Shown one piece after another: positions 21,484 to 31,131 of a stretch of 64,000 nt of DNA (positions within the stretch are counted from its first letter, which is position 1; each line of letters starts with the position of its first letter). The DNA comes from Madurella fahalii (lineage: Eukaryota > Ascomycota > Sordariomycetes > Sordariales): contig CM056874.1 in NCBI GenBank assembly GCA_029876055.1, forward strand, positions 8,928,001 through 8,992,000, in the 5' to 3' direction. Both the position numbers and the translations under genes were made by a program. The notes under the pieces were generated by a model. It ran no database searches, was not told where the DNA came from, and worked only from the letters and a program-made list of their open reading frames with translations.

Positions 21484-22545
21484 TCACTGCTCCAAGTCCA
21501 ACGTTCGGTTTCCGTCAGTTGCTCCGCGGCCAACGTCGTAGATGCCCGGTACAGCTGATCCTCGATATGTGACATGGGGCGTCGGTCTCCTGACCGAACT
21601 TAACTTCTTGTTTGGTTGAGGTTCTGATGGGGGACTGTGGGATGCTCTGTTCCGTTTCGGACGGGTATGGCTTTGCGTGCTAAAGCTTGAAGTGAAGCTT
21701 GTTGCGAAGCCTATAGACGGTCCCATAGGGTCAAGAGATGTAGACTCATGGTTGTACTCTTCGTTCACTAAATTAGGATACTGGGGAAGAACGGAGCCTT
21801 CCTCGACATCCTCATGATTCTCGGCCGCCGGAACTGCTGACGCGACATGCGCTTCGCAGCCTATTAGCTCGGCACCACTGGAGTCTCCGTATTGCCGCGC
21901 CCCTGCTGGTTCTGGTTCATTAAGCGTCGTGGTGTCAGGCTGACGTACCCTTCCATTCGCCTTCTGGATGAACCCGTCGCGGTGACGCCGGGCCAAGTCT
22001 CTCGCATTCCTGAATGCTCCAATGCCCTGTACACAAGTCTCACGGTCGCTTGTCAGAGCATAGGCTTTGACTTGGGTCATGTGATATTCTGGCTGCCCGT
22101 CTGGTGTGGCCGGTGCTGTGATGTGGTGGGCGTAAAGCTGGAGCGTGCCAGTGCCGGCATGGTAGGTCGAGCTGTAGGCATAGGCATTGCCGTCGTATAC
22201 GGGCTCTTCCTCGCCATAGCTCTGCAGGCTGTGCACGGCGCGAACTCCATACGCTCCGTCGTAGCAAGCTTGACGTCGCGCAACATCAGCACCTCCCCGC
22301 GGAGCCTTTGCTTCCAGGAAGAAATTCGGTACTATAGGGACGTCGGCGTGCTTCGTGGGAACAATCATCTGGCTCAGATCCTCTCTTACTGACTTGTCGA
22401 TATCTCCTGGCCGAGCCCCGTCGAAGAAATCCGGCACTGCGTTGACCGCGAGACCCCTGGTGATTGACCCGAGATTCGTGAACGGAAGATTACCCTCGTT
22501 TAGAATGCTGGAGTTGCCGGCAATAATAGGAATCACGTTGCGCAT
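21484..22545 (-). CDS. DUF7924-like fungal protein with PD-(D/E)XK-like core
   Basis: Open frame of 353 residues from the ATG at 22543-22545. The same frame stays open a further 225 bp upstream without another ATG, so an upstream exon or truncated 5' end is possible. The core reads VPNFFLEAK, then DVARRQACYDGAYGVRAVHSLQSYG and a strand-rich region. This motif set is characteristic of a large fungal family that I associate with DUF7924. The E-x-K after a hydrophobic strand resembles a PD-(D/E)XK nuclease-like fold, but activity is not shown. The C-terminus is a Ser/Pro-rich, basic, probably disordered tail. These genes often sit in repeat-rich accessory DNA, which fits the solo LTR next door. 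Confidence 0.6.
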   Translation of the reverse strand: MRNVIPIIAGNSSILNEGNLPFTNLGSITRGLAVNAVPDFFDGARPGDIDKSVREDLSQMIVPTKHADVPIVPNFFLEAKAPRGGADVARRQACYDGAYGVRAVHSLQSYGEEEPVYDGNAYAYSSTYHAGTGTLQLYAHHITAPATPDGQPEYHMTQVKAYALTSDRETCVQGIGAFRNARDLARRHRDGFIQKANGRVRQPDTTTLNEPEPAGARQYGDSSGAELIGCEAHVASAVPAAENHEDVEEGSVLPQYPNLVNEEYNHESTSLDPMGPSIGFATSFTSSFSTQSHTRPKRNRASHSPPSEPQPNKKLSSVRRPTPHVTYRGSAVPGIYDVGRGATDGNRTLDLEQ

Positions 22546-23120
22546 AACAGTACCCTCGGACTTGGTATTATTCTTTTTCTTGAACTCCCGGAATAATGAT
22601 TCAGGAAATTGCGAAGGCGAAAGGGAGGCCCGGGTAGTGAAATGGGGAATAGTGCACTGGCCGGATGGCGCTCTAAGACAACTCCGGGACTTCGGGTCCG
22701 GCAGTGTAGGTCCGGGGTATCGGGTTCCCGGCCCTCCGGGCTGGATCAGGTGATCGGACTGAGGACCCACTTTTTTCTGTATTTAAGACTGTCCTGACTG
22801 TCGGCCTTCGACAGTCAAGGACAATCAAGATCAACAGTTCAACCAATTCCTTCTTTCGATTTACTTGCTCCATTGGGAGCTATCTTTGCGGCCTCCCTCT
22901 GATCATAGGGAGTCCTGCCTGTCTTTGTTGCTACTTTGGTCCAAGCCGCGTTGCTGGGAATCCTGGTTTGTTGTCGGGTTTCTCAGTCGTTGTCCCTCCC
23001 CTTGTTTTGTTATCTTGTTGTTTTGTTGATGGAGTGGATGTGTGTTTTCCGCTCCATTTCAATAGTAAATATAGTATTTACAAGCTTATTTAAATATTCT
23101 ATAAAATTATGCATTAGCTG
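22546..23120. other. Flank between DUF7924-like gene and solo LTR
   Basis: Holds the open 5' extension of the DUF7924-like frame, a strong hairpin at 22790-22823 and then CT/GT-rich and AT-rich sequence with no coding signal. Confidence 0.5.
22790..22823. repeat. Perfect-stem inverted repeat (hairpin)
   Basis: Nine-bp arms tgactgtcg / cgacagtca around a 5-nt loop, extended by tgtcc / ggaca after a single bulged A. The total is about 14 paired bases. Confidence 0.8.
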
Positions 23121-23353
23121 TGTCAGATCGAAAATTGGGGATTGCTGTGAGAAAAGGAGAGTGAAAGGATGATTCGCATTGAAGGAGCGGCGTCTGCGCA
23201 GCTATCGCTTCTAAGGAGGTGGTAGGTGACAGTGTTGAACTCTGAACGTTCCAAAACTTCCGGCGAAGCCGGTAATTTATAGGCCCCTGACCCTGGCAGT
23301 GCCCCGCCTGCACCTGACACCCTCCTGCACCTGACACCCTCCTGCACCTGACA
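23121..23353 (-). mobile_element. Solo LTR with 5-bp target-site duplication
   Basis: A 233-bp segment bounded by 6-bp inverted termini TGTCAG and CTGACA, flanked on both sides by the identical pentamer AGCTG (23116-23120 and 23354-23358). TG...CA ends plus a 5-bp duplication are the hallmarks of LTR-retrotransposon integration followed by LTR-LTR recombination. On the minus strand a TATA-like box (CCTATAAATTACC) lies about 70-80 bp from the TGTCAG end, which orients the LTR to the minus strand. No internal element genes are present. The intact termini and duplication suggest a relatively recent insertion. Confidence 0.85.
23307..23353. repeat. 17-bp tandem repeat inside the LTR
   Basis: Two full and one partial copy of cctgcacctgacaccct, forming the promoter-proximal (U3) end of the solo LTR. 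Repeated U3 motifs are common in LTR promoters. Confidence 0.8.
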
Positions 23354-23480
23354 AGCTGCTACGAGTATAGAAACGGCTTTATAAATAGAATATAATATAA
23401 CTAGTTCTTAAATAAGCTAAGAAAGGTAATATAAAGCTAGAGGAGTAGATCAGTACTTAACTTAATATATACAAGTATAC

Positions 23481-23800
23481 TATGAGGATCAAGGATCTAA
23501 GGGTAATAGGACCAGAGTGCCTGGGTACGAGCAGTGCACGGGCAATGTAGGAGCAGAGTGCTCGTTAGAGGTGGGATGGTGGTCTCATTGAACTCTGTCT
23601 CTCTCCTAAGCCCTGTCTCCCGCCCTCTTCTTTATGTCCTGCGATGACAGTGCTTGCGCTCACTTACCCCGCTCGCTGCCCCGTCTTCGTCCTTGCTTAT
23701 ACGCTCCTTCGACGCCCCGTCTCCTGATGGCTATTTAATCTGTCTGAGCTTCCCATCCTCTAGTTTTTCGGTCTCTCAACTTGACGACCTTCTCCCTCGC
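23481..23800 (+). repeat. Dispersed repeat, copy B (plus orientation)
   Basis: Matches copy A (16265-16690, reverse orientation) over about 300 bp with ordered shared blocks. A shorter related block appears at 41848-41960. The differences look transition-heavy, consistent with RIP. The repeat is followed by a hypothetical open frame at 23889 that copy A lacks. Confidence 0.7.
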
Positions 23801-23888
23801 CTTTCCAACCACACTCCCCATTGCCACCATTTTTACACTAGATGCGACCGTCTTTCTCCAACCCCCTGCCGTGCTACCCGTTCTGACA

Positions 23889-24316
23889 ATGGCGCATGGC
23901 CGCGCAAATCACAGAGGAAAGGGACGTGTCCTGTCATCTTTATTGATCGCAAATGGCGCCCAACTGAGGAACCGATACAGACGACACTGCCAACGGGACA
24001 GAGGTCCTTTAAGGTATCGCCCTCATACAAGAAGCTGCATGCTCTGCTTCATTGCCAGAGGAAGAATGTATGCCATTGCGAAACGTGCTCGACAGATTGA
24101 GAATACTACCCAAGATTCGGCCAACTCGGAGACCAGACAAATCGAGCAGGAGCGCGAGACTCGTCTGAGCGAGGAGCCTGAGAGCCGGGTAAGTATTGGC
24201 CTTAATGGAATGCAATCGGGTATGATACTGACGAAACTTAACCATCGCCTCAGTGTAAGTTTCGTATCTGTGACACAGGGTACGACGGTCTTGGGGAACG
24301 ACTATATTGTAATTAA
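23889..24316 (+). CDS. Doubtful small two-exon hypothetical gene
   Basis: An ATG at 23889 opens a frame that runs to a good donor (GTAAGT at 24189). A TACTGAC branch-like motif follows and an acceptor CAG ends at 24253. Joining 23889-24188 to 24254-24316 keeps the frame and gives about 120 residues, ending in the Cys-containing tail CKFRICDTGYDGLGERLYCN. Without splicing the frame continues to 24530. The product is basic, then has a charged helical stretch rich in Glu and Arg. No family recognised. Its position directly after a dispersed repeat suggests it may be repeat-derived. Confidence 0.28.
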
Positions 24317-25248
24317 ATGCGACGTCGATCAGACGATACTAAGCTTGGATGAGGTTCGGAAATCTTTCACATCCTCGATGGAAAAGGAGGTCTGGGAATC
24401 TTTCCAATCTTGGGTTAAACAGGAGGGCTTGGAATTCTTCGTATTCTGGAGGGAAGAAAGGAGATCTTTGCACGGGTGGCGCATAGATAAAGCCTGTAGT
24501 TCAACGCCATGTACCCCCCTCTCTACATAGTTCTTGAAATGGTTCAGATGCTTGAACCAGATGTCGGAAGTTTCGAAGAATCGGGCGGCCTGGGAGGAAA
24601 GCCGTTGATGAGATTAATCGCGGCGCGTCTTCGCGTGTTTAGACAGGGTGGGCGAGCGACTGCTGAGTGGCCTATCAGATTAAACGAGGGTCAGCCACCT
24701 AGACTGGTCTCCGACTCACAATGCTGTAGTGGTAGTGGCAGGACGACAACAATCTATTCCTCACCCAACCCGCCGCGCTGCACAGGAACCTGCGCCTGGT
24801 AGCCTGAGACGGTTCGGTACGATTGGTGTGCCGCCTGCAGCAGCCTGACTCAGGAGAAAGTGATTGGCTGCAGAAAACACGTAGGCAGACGCAGGGTGGC
24901 GATTTATGGACGTTGTTCACCAGGGCCAAGCCCCTAGGAGGTAGGCGCGTTTGTTCGGGTGGACGATGTGCTTTCCATACCCATTGTGTGGCGACTAGTT
25001 TTCTACGTGAACCTGTTCCAAAGTCGATACGATGGCATGCTGCAAGAGAGTGATAGCTAAAGACTTTACATCGTTGGGGGAATGTCGTTATATGGTCCAC
25101 GGTGTGTTTCGATCATGTCAGACCTGTCTGCTGGCCACGCTGTACAGTAACTGCAAGACCGCCAATCTCCTCATCTTAGGCACACCGACTCAGACCGAGA
25201 GCGCGCTTGCACGCCACTCGCGCCACATCCCATCCTTCTCGGCCGCAC
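24317..25248. other. Spacer without supported genes
   Basis: Short open frames on both strands, none with motifs. It could hold older, unrecognisable sequence belonging to the kinase remnant that ends at 25249. Confidence 0.45.
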
Positions 25249-25383
25249 TTAGAAATCCTTGAAGTCCTAATCGTACACCCCCACTGACTCCTCCGTGTAC
25301 GCCTCCGCGGTGGTGTTCTCCTCTGGATAGTTGTTAAAGCACTGCGTATCCCCGGGATGCTCAACCGGCGGAATAATGGTGTT
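25249..25383 (-). pseudogene. C-terminal tail of an AGC kinase (PKA catalytic-subunit-like), remnant
   Basis: One frame of 45 codons reads TIIPPVEHPGDTQCF, then NNYPEEN and an acidic stretch, and ends YD-stop-DFKDF-stop. The PPVxHPGDT motif and a final FKDF are the C-terminal extension of fungal PKA catalytic subunits. An in-frame TAG (25267-25269) interrupts the last residues, and nothing recognisable as a kinase domain was found directly upstream (25384-25999). I infer a decayed duplicate fragment. The functional PKA gene must lie elsewhere in the genome. Confidence 0.6.
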
Positions 25384-25999
25384 GGAAGTCCAACAGCCAC
25401 GATGCCACGGTTATCACACAGATAGGAGCTTACGACAGGAGGATTCTCTTGAGCAGATCCAGAGGTGTTCAATTGAAGCCTTCTTCTCTCTCTTCTCTAG
25501 AGGTGGGCATCCTCCTGACCTGTTAAATAACTCGTCCTGGTTACCCCTCACCACACAGAGCTGCATGGCTTTCACGCCAGGCAGCCATGCCTATGATGCA
25601 GGCAGTCGGATCAAACCCATCGTCCTGACTGCATGTCGAGTCCATAACGGGGAACCGAGCTACGAGTTTTCGTGCCACGAGTTTCCAACACCTTTAAACA
25701 ACAATTCACTTCAGCTGGTGCGGTGAGTGGTGGCTTTATATACAATTTTCTCAAAGCCAGGTACCTACCTACTGTGAAAAAGACTCTCCCAAACGTACAT
25801 GTAGAGCGCCCTCCGACTTCATATTACCACCACCTATTCTGGTCACTGCTTCACTGGCCCCAAGGGCACCTTGGAACTTAGGTTCCTAAGCATTCCGCTT
25901 TGGTAAGAGAAGCTGGGATACGCTGGAACTGAACCAAATCGAATATTGCTCCGGTAGATCTGGTACCTAAGTAATTACCTATAAGCTCCTGCAACCACC
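25384..25999. other. Spacer without supported genes
   Basis: No kinase-domain motif upstream of the AGC tail was found here. The part near 25760-25990 is AT-richer with GGTACCTA motifs, probably the 3' flank of the gene ending at 26000. Confidence 0.45.
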
Positions 26000-26923
26000 C
26001 TACTTTGAATGCAGTTTCTGTGCAGCCCCAACAGTCGTCTTGTTCGTCTTGCCAGCCTGGCGCAGAAAATAGAGACTCAGCGAAGTCATGACCACCATCA
26101 ACGTCCAGCGCTCGCCCAGCTCCCCCGTGAGACCAGCCTCTTTCAATTCCAAGGTGAATGGGTGTTTCCAGTTCAACACATTGCCAAAGACCACGTCAGC
26201 CACAATCTGAACCTTCATCTCGTCCACGGGCGACGGCGAGGCGGAAGATGTCGAGCGTGACGGTCCCGCCTCGGATAGGGGACGGCTGGCGTGACCAGGT
26301 GCGAGACGGTACAGCGTGTACCGAGTCCCCCCGTCGGCATGCTCATCCACCTGGCCACTATTATTGTTGTTGCTGCTACCGCTACTGCTGCTGGCCCCAC
26401 CCGTCTTCCGCCACTCAAACGCCTCCCTTATCGTCCTCTTCACGCCGACCTCGATCTCGAACCCAAAGGCCACGCCATGCTCCTTGCTAGTGGTGGAGCG
26501 CACTATCTCGGTGACCATGTCGCGGGGATTCTTCTCCTGATCCAGCGGGGGTAGCTTGACGGCCGTCTTAGGTCTGAAGAGTTGGACAAGGAAGGGCAGC
26601 AGGAACTCATCCCCCGTGGCGGCGAGGATGGGGCTCTTGAGGCTCGTCCCATTGCGGAGGTAGTAACCGGGTCCGAAGTGGAGGCGACCGCGAGGAGTGA
26701 AACCATAGTGTGCCTCGACGAGGTAGAGAAAGTCGTCTTCGGTGGCACCGCAGAGTTTGAATGTCTTTAGCGCGTTGACTACTCCTGTGAAGTTGCTGTG
26801 GAGGTTCATCACGGCCGGGAAGGGGTGATATCCGGTGAAGGCGGCACTGGGAGGTAGAAACGTGGATGTCTGGTCGGAGTTACGGCTCTCAGACGACCGC
26901 TTTCCATTGTCTGGGCCGGCCAT
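26000..26923 (-). CDS. Hypothetical protein with C-terminal hydrophobic segment
   Basis: Intact single-exon frame of 307 residues with a clear ATG (26921-26923). The N-terminal third is Ser/Pro-rich. A globular part follows with conserved-looking runs DDFLYLVEAHYGF and LRNGTSLKSPILAATG, then a Ser/Asn homopolymer loop (about residues 183-195). A second globular part ends in WTLMVVMTSLSLYFL, a probable membrane span near the C-terminus with a short basic tail. I do not recognise a named domain. The fold could be a tail-anchored cytosolic protein. It lies 640 bp from the decayed acyltransferase and reads the same way, so it may once have belonged to the same cluster; that is inference. Confidence 0.6.
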   Translation of the reverse strand: MAGPDNGKRSSESRNSDQTSTFLPPSAAFTGYHPFPAVMNLHSNFTGVVNALKTFKLCGATEDDFLYLVEAHYGFTPRGRLHFGPGYYLRNGTSLKSPILAATGDEFLLPFLVQLFRPKTAVKLPPLDQEKNPRDMVTEIVRSTTSKEHGVAFGFEIEVGVKRTIREAFEWRKTGGASSSSGSSNNNNSGQVDEHADGGTRYTLYRLAPGHASRPLSEAGPSRSTSSASPSPVDEMKVQIVADVVFGNVLNWKHPFTLELKEAGLTGELGERWTLMVVMTSLSLYFLRQAGKTNKTTVGAAQKLHSK

Positions 26924-27563
26924 GACGGTCGTAACTACCCAGGTGACTACCTAACAAGGAAGATCAACCGGTTAGGTGCTTTGACGCCTAACCGGAATGT
27001 CGGTGTCGCTAAGAGGAACTTGAAGTGAGCGAGATGGCAGGGAAACAATCTTCGGCACTGGAATGGTCCTTCCACAAGAGAAGAACAGTGGGGAAAGTCA
27101 TTAAGCGAAAGATGTTGGTTCTAGACAATTGCGGAAAGGTTTCGCGATGTCAGATGAGCTGGTGTCTCCCTGCCTCGTACGGCCCGGCCTTGGGTTTAGC
27201 CGAGTCGTTTGCTGCAGTTGGGAAGCCAACTGCATTATGACCCAACAAAGCAACCATTCAGTTCTGCCCAGGTGCCGCGGTCCGCCAATACAGAGAATGT
27301 TATGAAACGGCGGGAAAGAGGCGGCTTGACCCGGGCGTGGGTTCCGTACAAAAAGCGGGATATTAACCGGCCGGTGTGACAAACTACCCAGGTAACTGTA
27401 TTCATTCTGAGCTGGGAGGAAGAACGGTTTGGGAAAGTCCTTGTCCACTCCAAGTACGACTGAACGAGCCCGGCTGGGTTCCCCGACCCCGGCATCCAGC
27501 TAGTACCTGACTCTTCAATATTATCGCAGAACTAAATCGATCATCGAGCAATCATGTACATGA
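26924..27563. other. Spacer without supported genes
   Basis: Promoter side of the hypothetical gene at 26000-26923 and 3' flank of the acyltransferase pseudogene. Overlapping short frames at 27025-27495 have no motifs. Confidence 0.5.
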
Positions 27564-28774
27564 TCAGTCTTTGCTATGGAAGCCAGCAGAAGCGCGAACC
27601 ACTGGATACTGCCAGGCAGGAGTGAGACAGACAATCACCAACATGGTCCAAATGTAGCCGAGGAACCTCTTCCATGGCGCTGCTAGCAACGAGTCCCTCG
27701 GGAATAAGCGCTTCACAATGAACCAGTCAATGACAGTTTCCAACAGACATATGAACCAGTTCGAGATGAAGAACCGGAATTCCCCGACGGCGCTGGCCCT
27801 GCCCATCACAACCTAATTTGATGCGGCATGACATGCTGCCGACATGCAGAACATCTTAAGTGTTCGGCCCGCTTTCTGAAGAGCATGGTGATTGTGCGAG
27901 TGTTGCCAATGTGACGGGGCTTGTTGTGGGGTGGTTGCTGAATGACTGCTCGTACTGCCCGGCCAAAGACGATGGGCCGTAACAGCGGCGTATGACATGC
28001 ACCTATCGAACAAGGGAACGTGGAGCCGATGCCAGAACACGCCCCAAAAGCGGCACAGCGAGGTTGCATCGGTGATGCTGCCAAACAATAGCGGCCACTC
28101 ATCGGGCCGGTCCCAGCGAATGACGGATACGAACAGTACGGCCAACAGGTCGTGTGAGCTGGTGAGAAGCTAATAGAAGCTCCAGATCCACGAGACTGAC
28201 ATGACTGATCTCAGACAAATGTCTCCTAGCCCTGTCGGGGGCAGCAAGGCCTGCTTGTTCAGGTCGAAGTCGGAAGGGATAATGTGCAAGACAGACATTG
28301 TCTTTGCGATCAAGGCGTTTCCAATCCAAAAGGCGGCCAGGAGAAAGAGGGCGCGGCCGCATCAGGACAAGGCGAACTTGACGCGGCTTGTGGTGCCAAG
28401 CCTGACCGCCCACGGATCGTCGGGATCGAAGAGACTGAGCCTCCGGCTGTTAGTCGAAATGCGGTAGACGGCACGGAGCCTCTGTGGAAGTGGAACAGGC
28501 CCCGGGCCCAACTTGATTACCCTGCCTTCCATGCAGAGCATGCATATCCCTTGCAGGGTTCCAGTGAGAATGAAGGGAACCAGCACCGGCTGAAAAGGGG
28601 CCGAGGGCATGCTGCTGAGCTTGATGGTCGCCAAGGCTGTCAGCACTGGATAAGGGTCGCTGAAGGGCAAAAATACAGCAACAGAATCGCTAGAGCAAAT
28701 AAATAGAACAGGGTTGCAGGGTGGTGGCTGGCGGACGACCAGCAGGCCGAGAGAAGAGCAACAAGGGGGCGCAT
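27564..28774 (-). pseudogene. MBOAT/wax-synthase-like acyltransferase, broken
   Basis: Starting at the ATG 28772-28774 (TATA box about 75 bp upstream), the frames in order encode a hydrophobic N-terminus, PFSDPYPVL, PDDPWAVRLG and the family core DEWPLLFGSITDATSLCRFWGVFWHR. The rest is HALQKAGRTLKMFCMSAACHAA and, at the C-terminus, WKRFLGYIWTMLVIVCLTPAW. This pattern, including the FWxxFWH motif, is that of fungal wax-synthase-like membrane O-acyltransferases, several of which acetylate terpenoid or meroterpenoid products. Damage: a one-base shift near 28670, another shift near 28362, and in-frame TAG codons at 28170-28172 and 27813-27815. CAG-to-TAG is the typical RIP change. Introns might explain one break but not all. 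Confidence 0.72.
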
Positions 28775-28846
28775 GGTGGGTTCTGAGATACCCGATGAGT
28801 CAAACAGCAGCCTGCTGGGCCTTCGACGACGGATGAAGAAAAGGTT

Positions 28847-28854
28847 ATTTATAC
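28847..28854 (-). promoter_or_regulatory. TATA box of the acyltransferase pseudogene
   Basis: TATAAATA on the minus strand about 75 bp before the ATG at 28774. It supports the chosen start and indicates that the promoter survived longer than the coding frame. Confidence 0.5.
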
Positions 28855-29162
28855 CCTTAGGTACCTTACCTTAGCAGTACTTGACAGTCCGGGTCAAGGG
28901 TTTGAGTCAAGCCCTTGACCAGATCGCAGTTCTGCAACCTCGTCCAGCAGTAGCAGTTTTAGTTTCTGCCCAGCACCGGCGGATAATTAGCGAATATTAT
29001 TACCTTAAAGAAACCGGGGAGCTAAGAGAAGTTGGTGCAGCGACTGGACTGGGCTGCGGCTACAAATAACGCAGCCGTGAGCAACTGGAAGACTGTTGTA
29101 GGGAGCTATTGTCAGCATTTATGTAGAGGCGGCTTCTAGATGATGTAGTTAGCACCATATAT
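28855..29162. other. Short spacer
   Basis: Between the acyltransferase promoter and the transporter remnant. Nothing recognisable seen on either strand. Confidence 0.45.
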
Positions 29163-29420
29163 TTAGATCAGTAGGTCCGCCCACGAAGAACGGTTGGCAT
29201 CGACGTAGCCAGGTCTTGTGGCCCGCGCCGCCGTGAGGGGAACCTGCTGACAAGCACCATCGCCAATCCAACGACAGACTGATAACCGAGATACTCCTCC
29301 GGCGTAGGAGTCCATTCTGAGGGTATACAGCAAACTAGCGCCTACGGTGGTGAAGCTTGGCCCGAGGAGAAGGGTTACTCGGTAAACCCGGACCTTGATG
29401 AAAGAATTCCGTGGGAGATG
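29163..29420 (-). pseudogene. MFS drug-efflux transporter (DHA14-like), internal remnant
   Basis: A single frame without a start codon reads YRVTLLLGPSFTTVGASLLYTL, then DGACQQVPLTAARATRP. Order and spacing match a transmembrane helix plus the GxGxGxxxQxPxxA segment of 14-helix MFS exporters typical of toxin and metabolite clusters. Only about 85 codons remain. The flanking frames carry no further transporter motifs I can recognise, so the gene is a fragment. Confidence 0.5.
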
Positions 29421-30072
29421 AAGAAGAGAGCTATTCGGACTTTGGCGTTTGAACAACAGGGCATGGCTATGGGCGAGGGACCGTTGGCGATCGGCAGATT
29501 ACGCGGCATTCGTTCAAGAACCGTTCCTGCACTAACAAGACACAGCACGGCCCCGTCCCTATGGGAGGGCACTGGAGTCTGGACAGAGCAGGCAACATTC
29601 TACTGCTGTTGGCTGGCATCTTGGCGGACTGACTGATTAATCAGGCCGGCGTCGTCTTGCTCGGCAGAATATTCCTGAAGCAGAGCTGGTCGGGTAGATA
29701 TATTGCGGTGCCGGCCGGGTCGGCAAGTTCGGCAAGGTCAGCAAGGTCAGCAAGGTCGGCGAGGTCGGCGAGGTCGGCGAGGTCGGCGCGCTTACGGAAT
29801 GCGCCGACTCCGATACGCCTCTTCAGGCGTGAATTCACTGCAGAATTATCATTCACGGACTGCTAACCTGGGCGCTGTTTACTTTTCGGTCTCCGGGCTG
29901 AGGGAGCGCCGTAGATGCACAAGGACCGCACATTGCAAATGCCGCCGAGATATCGAGAAGAGAACCCTTGTGGCCCTATACCTTACCTATCTGTTCTGCT
30001 GTTAGCACCATCCCGCCCTCCCCCCGTCGACCGCTGTAATTCACGCCGAGCTCACCGGCGCTCGTGCTCGAG
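29421..30072. other. Spacer with minisatellite
   Basis: Contains the 9-bp tandem array at 29718-29789 and the upstream region of the methyltransferase. Short frames near 29418-29640 lack motifs. Confidence 0.5.
29718..29789. repeat. 9-bp minisatellite, eight units
   Basis: Eight head-to-tail units of ggtcggcaa/ggtcagcaa/ggtcggcga. Differences between units are mostly single G/A changes, as in a slippage array. Confidence 0.9.
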
Positions 30073-30927
30073 ATGGCTTCACCTGCCCAGCACCCGCACC
30101 TCCCGCTGCCCGACTACTTCTCCAAATTCGCGAACATTTATGTTCGCCAGACGGGCCACTCGACGCTCAACATCCTGGCCAATGTCATCACCGAAAATAT
30201 TCAGCCGTCTGCCCATCCTATCGGCCCAGACTCGGTCGTCCACGACACGGCCGCTGGCCCCGGCATAGGCGCGGCGGCGCTCGTCGCCCGTCTCCCCAAG
30301 GACCAGCTGCCCAAGGAGATGCTAGTCTCAGACAATGTCCCGATGATGGTGTCGGCAGCGCATGAATCCCTCGTTGCCTCTCCGCTGCCCAAAGTCGAGT
30401 GCAAGGAGCTCGACTCCCAGGACTTGTCGTCGGTGCCGGATAATTACTTCACCCACTCGATCGACAACTTTAGCATCTTTACCTTTGTTCGTCCCGCCGA
30501 CGCCATCCGCGAGACCTACCGTACCCTTCGCCCGGGCGGTCTAGCCGTTGTTACCTGCTAGCGCCGCTTCGCGCCCATGTTCATCGTGCACGCAGCCCAG
30601 AAGAAGATCCGGCCGGACCTGCCACTCATGCCGACGCCAAGTCCCGAGTTCTATGAGGATGGCGTGCTGCAGAGGGTGGTCGAGGAGGGTGGCTTCGCCA
30701 AGGAAAACATAACTATGGTCGATAAGGTGTTGGTCATCGCTAATGAGGAGAATATAGCCGGCCTTACTATGTTCATGTCGGGTCCCATGATGAGCAAGGC
30801 GCGCGAAGGGTATACGGAAGAGGAGCAGGCGAAGTGGACCGAGTGTGTCAGCCAGTCCGTGAAGGAAGAGGTGGAGCAGTGGGGGGGTATCAGGTTCGAG
30901 GCCTATGTTCTCTTGGCTACCAAGTAG
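30073..30927 (+). pseudogene. SAM-dependent methyltransferase interrupted by one in-frame TAG
   Basis: From the ATG at 30073 the frame encodes LPDYFSKFANIYV, motif I as VVHDTAAGPGIGAAAL and the acidic post-I strand LVSDN. The PGG turn (TLRPGGLAVVTC) is followed immediately by TAG at 30559-30561. The same frame then continues without a break (FAPMFIVHAAQKKIRPDLPLMPTP to the stop at 30925-30927). Read through, it is 284 codons, normal for the small class I methyltransferases of fungal metabolite clusters. TAG could derive from TGG by a RIP-type G-to-A change. Everything else is intact, so the lesion is recent, or a read-through or sequencing error. Truncated at TAG the product keeps the SAM site but loses the C-terminal substrate lid. 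Confidence 0.75.
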
Positions 30928-30957
30928 CCGGCTTAGCGAATCTGCACGGACATAGGG

Positions 30958-31131
30958 AAAGGGATAGAAATTGATAGGGCGTTGACGATTCCGAGGATTA
31001 TCTCGAGCCCGGACCACAGAGTGTCTTCGGCTATCGCTACCGGAAAGCCTTTGACGCCTTGGCTGTCTGAATCGAAGGGCATCATCCTGATTGGAGATGC
31101 GGCCCACGCTATACTAGCTACCGTTATATAA
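30958..31131 (+). pseudogene. FAD-dependent monooxygenase C-terminal remnant
   Basis: One frame reads TIPRIISSPDH, then GKPLTPWLSESKGIILIGDAAHAIL and stops. The GDAAHA motif after a hydrophobic strand is the second FAD/NADPH signature of salicylate-hydroxylase-type monooxygenases. No N-terminal GxGxxG part is found next to it, and the preceding gene ends only 30 bp upstream. The fragment is too short to work. Its position beside a methyltransferase is typical of metabolite clusters. Confidence 0.6.
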
